Of a DNA stretch of 64,000 nucleotides, positions 60,983 to 64,000 are shown in pieces. This DNA comes from JAIBJN01 sp963847985 (GTDB lineage: Bacteria > Actinomycetota > Thermoleophilia > Gaiellales > Gaiellaceae). The stretch lies in assembly GCA_963847985.1 (NCBI GenBank), contig CAWKBS010000007.1:124001-188000 (forward strand), given 5' to 3'. Numbering within the stretch: the stretch's first letter is position 1; every line of letters begins with the position of its first letter. The notes beneath the pieces were generated by a model. It ran no database searches and was not told the DNA's origin. It worked only from the letters and a program-made list of their open reading frames with translations. The position numbers and the translations under genes are program-made.

Positions 60983-61174
60983 CCGGCGCGCCGGCCGGCC
61001 TGTCCCTCACGGCCAGGTCCTGGTGCCAGGCACCGGGCCGTGTCCCGAGCGGCCGCCTGTGGGCGGCCGCGGCGGCGTGAGCAGGGATTCCGAGCAACGC
61101 TCCCCAGACAGGCCCCGCCCGAAGGGCCATGTCAGGGGTCAGGCCCCGTCCGTGGCCGGCGGGGACGCGTCCCC
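60983..61174. repeat. Intergenic cluster of short palindromes
   Basis: Palindromes packed into 192 bp: ccggcgcgccgg (60983-60994); ggtgcc-a-ggcacc (61022-61034); a 9-bp stem gcggccgcc/ggcggccgc with loop tgtg (61049-61070), a good terminator for the DDAH-like gene; ggggtc-a-ggcccc with one G-U pair (61135-61147); and ggggacgcgtcccc (61161-61174), which touches the epimerase stop codon. No ORF is credible here. Confidence 0.6.
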
Positions 61175-62151
61175 TAGCGGAGGAGGAAGCCCTCGCCGAG
61201 CGGGTCGGCCGGGTCGAGGGTGAACTCGTGCGCGCCCGTGCGGTACGCGCTGCCCTCGACTTCCGTGAGCACGGCCGGGCGGCCGGCGACTTCCGCGTCG
61301 CCGACGACGCGGGCGCGGAACTCGCCGCCGGCGATGCCTTCGTGGAGGAGCTCCTCGCCGCGCGGCAGCTCGCCCGCGCGCTCGAGGAGCGCGAGGCGCG
61401 CCGAGGTCCCGCTCCCACAGGGCGAGCGGTCGACCTCGCCGTCGGCGAAGACAGTGACGTTCCGCTGCCGGGCCGGCGGGCCCATATCGACGCGCTCCCA
61501 GAAGATGACGCCGTAGACGTCCCGCAGCTCCGACTCCTCGGGATGGACGAACGCGCGCTGGGACTCCAACCCCGCCTTGACGGCGCGGCCGAGCTCGATC
61601 AGCTCAGGGAGGTTGCGCGGCTGTACGGGGAGCGGCGAGGCGACCGAGGCATAGAAGGCACCGCCGAAGGCGACGTCGGCCCGCAGCCCTTCCGCGAGCA
61701 GGCCCTCCGCCTCGACGAAGGAGGGGACGTTGCGGAAGCGGACCGAGAGCACCCGGCCGCCCTCCACGCGCGCGACCGTCTCCAGGCGGCCGGAGGGCAC
61801 GTCCACGACGACGCGCGTCTCCGGCTCCTCGACCGGGACCACCCCGGCCTCGAGCGCCCAGGTGACGAGCGCGATCGTGCCGTGCCCGCACGCGGTCGAG
61901 TAGCCCGCGTTGTGGAAGAAGACGACTCCGAGATCCCCGTCGGCGTCCTCCGGCTCGGTCACGAAGCAGCCGTACATGTCGGCGTGGCCGCGCGGCTCGA
62001 AGACGAGCAGCCGCCGCACCGCATCGAGCTGCTCGAGCGCGAAGCGGCGCTTCTCGAGGATCGTCGCGCCCTCGAGCGGCGGCACGCCGCCCGTGACGAT
62101 CCGGAACGGCTCGCCGGCGGTGTGGTAGTCGACTGCCTCGACCGGGCGCAG
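61174..62151 (-). CDS. Proline racemase / 4-hydroxyproline 2-epimerase family enzyme
   Basis: 325 residues. Catalytic Cys89 in TACGHGT and Cys245 in RSPCGSGTSAR are both present, the racemase/epimerase pattern; dehydratase members have Thr at the first site. Other family blocks: GEPFRIVTGG, GHADMYGCF, FGGAFYASV. The family N-terminus (RPVEAVDYHTAGEP) extends 22 residues before the first GTG, and an in-frame TAG at 62155-62157 leaves CTG 62151 as the only sensible initiator, with a GAAGGG-type ribosome-binding site upstream. Probably cotranscribed with the sulfurtransferase gene 3 bases upstream. May serve hydroxyproline use. Confidence 0.88.
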   Translation of the reverse strand: MRPVEAVDYHTAGEPFRIVTGGVPPLEGATILEKRRFALEQLDAVRRLLVFEPRGHADMYGCFVTEPEDADGDLGVVFFHNAGYSTACGHGTIALVTWALEAGVVPVEEPETRVVVDVPSGRLETVARVEGGRVLSVRFRNVPSFVEAEGLLAEGLRADVAFGGAFYASVASPLPVQPRNLPELIELGRAVKAGLESQRAFVHPEESELRDVYGVIFWERVDMGPPARQRNVTVFADGEVDRSPCGSGTSARLALLERAGELPRGEELLHEGIAGGEFRARVVGDAEVAGRPAVLTEVEGSAYRTGAHEFTLDPADPLGEGFLLR

Positions 62152-62154
62152 CCG

Positions 62155-63007
62155 CTACGCGCCCTTCTCGATCGGCACGTCGACCAGGTTGCCCCACTCC
62201 GTCCACGAGCCGTCGTAGTTGCGCACGTCCTCGTAACCGAGAAGCTCGCTGAGCACGAACCAGGTGTGGGCCGACCGCTCGCCGATCCGGCAGTACGCGG
62301 TCACCGGGGCGTCCGCCGTGACCCCCTTGCCGCCGTAGAGCTCGCGCAGCTCGTCGGCCGGCTTGAAGGTGCCGTCGTCACGGACCGCGCTCGCCCACGG
62401 GATGGAGACGGCGGTCGGTATGTGCCCCGCGCGCTGCGCGCCCTCCTGCTCGTAGCCGGGCGGCGCGATCAGGTCGCCGGCGTACTCGCCGGGTGAGCGG
62501 ACATCGACGAGCGCGACGCCGCCGCCCGCGACCCACTCCCGGACCTGGTCGCGGTAGGCGCGGATCTCCTCGTCGCGCTCCGAGGCCGAGTACGTCTGCG
62601 GAGACGGAGACGGAACGTCGGTCGTCAGGTCGCGCCCCTCGTCGATCCACTTCTGGCGGCCGCCGTCCAGGATGCGGACGTCGCCGTGCCCGTACACCTT
62701 GAGATACCAGTAGGCGTAGGCGGCGAACCAGTTGTTCTTGTCGCCGTAGAGGACGACGGCGTGTCGCGTTGCCGATCCCGCGCTCGCCGAGCACCCGCTC
62801 GAAGGTCTCGCGGTCGACGATGTCGCGCTCGACCGGGTCCTGCAGATCGTCGCGCCAGTGCAGCTTCACCGCGCCGGGGATGTGGCCCTCCTCGTAGAGG
62901 TCCGGGTTCTCGTCGACCTCCGCGACGACAAGCCCGTCGTCGCCGAGGTGCTCGGCCAGCCACTCGGTCGTGACCAGCACGGCATTCGCATATCCGTTCT
63001 CCGCCAT
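62155..63007 (-). CDS. Two-domain thiosulfate/mercaptopyruvate sulfurtransferase (rhodanese), frameshifted
   Basis: From ATG 63007 (ribosome-binding site GGAGGTG) the first rhodanese domain reads VTTEWLAEHLGDDGLVVAEV and GHIPGAVKLHWRDDLQDPVE. Near 62760-62766 a single-base break occurs, after which the original sequence (VVLYGDKNNWFAAYAYWYLK, VRILDGGRQKWIDEG) and the whole second domain continue in the other frame to 62155. The catalytic loop TAYCRIGERSAHTW is the CRxGxR type of sulfurtransferases. Rejoined length about 284 residues. An inverted repeat at 63029-63045 lies upstream of the start. Confidence 0.88.
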
Positions 63008-63028
63008 ACGGCACCTCCAGGGAATGTT

Positions 63029-63045
63029 GCTTCAGAAAGTGAAGC
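63029..63045. promoter_or_regulatory. Inverted repeat upstream of the sulfurtransferase gene
   Basis: gcttca (63029-63034), 5-base spacer, tgaagc (63040-63045). On the minus strand a TACTGT -10-like element (complement of 63048-63053) lies immediately upstream, so the repeat would cover the transcription start and could be a repressor site. Confidence 0.4.
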
Positions 63046-63073
63046 GAACAGTACAGAAGGACTGCGGAGAACG

Positions 63074-63175
63074 CTAGACGAGCTGCTGCGCGAGGATGGC
63101 GAACGCGGCAAGCCACATGGCCGCGAGGACGCCGAGGAGCGGGACGAGTGGACGGAGGGAAGGACGCTCGTGCAT
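63074..63175 (-). CDS. Possible 33-aa single-pass membrane peptide
   Basis: ATG 63175 to TAG 63074 encodes a basic N-terminus (MHERPSLRPLVPLLGV) and one hydrophobic helix (LAAMWLAAFAILAQQLV). No ribosome-binding site is visible, so the call is tentative. It lies between the TPR/peptide unit and the sulfurtransferase gene on the same strand. Confidence 0.35.
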   Translation of the reverse strand: MHERPSLRPLVPLLGVLAAMWLAAFAILAQQLV

Positions 63176-63383
63176 GGTCGATGAAATCTCTGGTCGCGCG
63201 CCGGAGATATTCGACGCCTACACGTGACATCCTTCCCGACCGTCTGGCGGCCGTCGATAGTGGCCGACCCACGTGGGGTCCAGGCGGTGCCGACGTCTTG
63301 CCGCAGGGGCTGCGGTCGCGAGGAAGCCTGACCTCCACGCGATCGCCCCTTCCCTGGGTGTTACCGGTGGGGGATGCTCGCTC

Positions 63384-63467
63384 TTAGCCGTCGAAATGGC
63401 CGAAGCCGGCGAGCGGCGCGAGGAACGCGACCAGAGCGGTCAGCGTTAGGAGAGCCTTTACCTTCAC
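63384..63467 (-). CDS. 27-aa exported peptide downstream of a TPR regulator (candidate signal pro-peptide)
   Basis: GTG 63467 to TAA 63384. The near-ideal Shine-Dalgarno AAGGAGGTG (complement of 63474-63482) ends 6 bases before the start and begins directly after the TAG of the TPR gene. The product has a Lys-bearing n-region (MKVKA), a hydrophobic core (LLTLTALVAFLAPLAG) and a short polar tail (FGHFDG), so it is a signal-peptide-like sequence with almost nothing after it. That is the usual form of secreted pro-peptides in TPR-regulator signalling pairs, though a small membrane peptide cannot be excluded. Confidence 0.6.
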   Translation of the reverse strand: MKVKALLTLTALVAFLAPLAGFGHFDG

Positions 63468-63482
63468 AGTCGTCACCTCCTT

Positions 63483-64000
63483 CTAGAAGTGGAAGTCCTG
63501 GAGCGCCTCGGCCGCGCGGCGATACTGCCTGGCCGCCCGACGATCGTCGCCCCTCCGCGCCTGCAGATCGCCCTGGGCGATCCACGCTGCGGCGCGATGG
63601 CTGGTGGAAGACAGTTGGTCGAAGCTCGCCTCGGACGAGGAAAGTGCCTCCTCGGCCTCGTCGAGCCTGTCCAGCTCGAGCAACGCACGTCCCAGGACGA
63701 GCTGCGCGTTGCCGATCTCGTCGATGTGGTCCTCTCGCCCGTGGAGCATCGCGAGCGCTTTGCGCGCCTGCTCCTCGGCGAGCTCGACCTTCCCGGTGCG
63801 CAGATGCACCTGGGCGAGCGACGAGATGACTCGGGCGGCGTCGATGTCGTCGCCCGCATCCAGAAGGACCTTGAAGGACTCCTTCAAGTAGGCGATCGCG
63901 TCATCGGGCTTCCCAAGCTGGAAGTTGAGAGCGCCGATCTCGTTGAGCAGCTTCCCGACGTACGACTGATCGCGCAGCTCCTCGTAGAGGCCCTTGGCCT
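63483..64000 (-). CDS. TPR-domain protein, 5' end beyond the window
   Basis: The C-terminal 172 residues of a longer protein are visible: successive TPR-like helical pairs (LLNEIGALNFQLGKPDDAIA; ARVISSLAQVHLRTGKVELA; GNAQLVLGRALLELDRLDEA; AAWIAQGDLQARRGDDRRAA) ending EALQDFHF. The repeats resemble those of the HTH-TPR protein at 51690, so an N-terminal HTH is likely but not visible. The stop TAG lies directly before the ribosome-binding site of the 27-residue exported peptide gene, indicating co-expression. Confidence 0.8.
   Translation of the reverse strand, partial: AKGLYEELRDQSYVGKLLNEIGALNFQLGKPDDAIAYLKESFKVLLDAGDDIDAARVISSLAQVHLRTGKVELAEEQARKALAMLHGREDHIDEIGNAQLVLGRALLELDRLDEAEEALSSSEASFDQLSSTSHRAAAWIAQGDLQARRGDDRRAARQYRRAAEALQDFHF

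Noticed and set aside
1..64000. tRNA, rRNA, CRISPR arrays, integrases or transposases
   Set aside because: I looked for T-loop/anticodon patterns, regularly spaced repeats and recombinase motifs and found none that hold up.

Overview
The window is one contiguous, very GC-rich bacterial chromosome segment, roughly 70% GC by eye. It has tightly packed genes, many GTG starts, frequent 1-4 base ATGA/GTGA/TGATG overlaps and several start codons that look leaderless. The gene content (large NAD-glutamate dehydrogenase, Tat-exported enzymes, CtaA, DipZ-type thiol oxidoreductase, Tad pilus locus without a secretin, HTH-TPR regulators) fits a monoderm, aerobic actinobacterium. A Thermoleophilia-like lineage is my best inference, not something the sequence proves. 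I see no rRNA, tRNA, CRISPR array, prophage or transposase.

Layout. 1-5.4 kb: high-affinity K+ pump in the unusual order kdpA-kdpC-kdpB, followed by a KdpD input module with no kinase. 5.4-9.4 kb: cupin, ECF sigma factor with a SnoaL-like tail, TfoX-like protein, a conserved unknown, and an exported collagen-like/lamin-tail protein. 9.4-14 kb (minus): a five-gene translationally coupled envelope-glycan operon with two glycosyltransferases, a NodB deacetylase and two membrane proteins. 14-19 kb: SGNH-like protein, an OmpR/HisKA two-component pair, two acidic low-complexity exported proteins flanking an inverted-repeat element, and a double-cupredoxin lipoprotein. 19-25.3 kb: NAD-GDH, a small membrane protein and topoisomerase IB.

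25.5-30.1 kb: two tandem secreted proteins carrying five copies of a ~280-residue module that ends in RTX-type calcium-binding repeats. 30.1-39.2 kb: a Nudix-like gene, then a complete Tad/Flp pilus operon on the minus strand (flp, tadE, cpaB, cpaE, cpaF, a VWA-TadB fusion, tadC and a 491-residue coiled-coil protein). 39.6-42.2 kb: M15-like peptidase, DUF192 and VOC genes with an unusually hairpin-rich stretch between the first two. 42.2-49.2 kb: carbamoylase-type amidase, a Tat-lipoprotein PLP enzyme, a redoxin/MBL-like pair, and a multicopper oxidase plus ZIP transporter behind a palindromic operator. 49.3-57.3 kb: orphan MshEN-domain protein, HTH-TPR regulator, SF2 helicase and DipZ. 57.3-61 kb: PAC2-ctaA-selD operon facing a DDAH-like hydrolase from a 3-bp gap. 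61-64 kb: proline racemase/4-hydroxyproline epimerase with sulfurtransferase, and a TPR gene (truncated by the window) followed by a 27-residue exported peptide.

Two general points. First, at least seven genes are interrupted by single-base frame breaks while the flanking protein sequence stays well conserved; together with long intact genes this suggests residual sequencing indels rather than wholesale gene decay. Second, the best candidate for an undescribed system is the TPR-regulator/short-exported-peptide pair at 63.4-64 kb, which has the architecture of a peptide-signalling cassette; the five-module exported RTX pair comes next.
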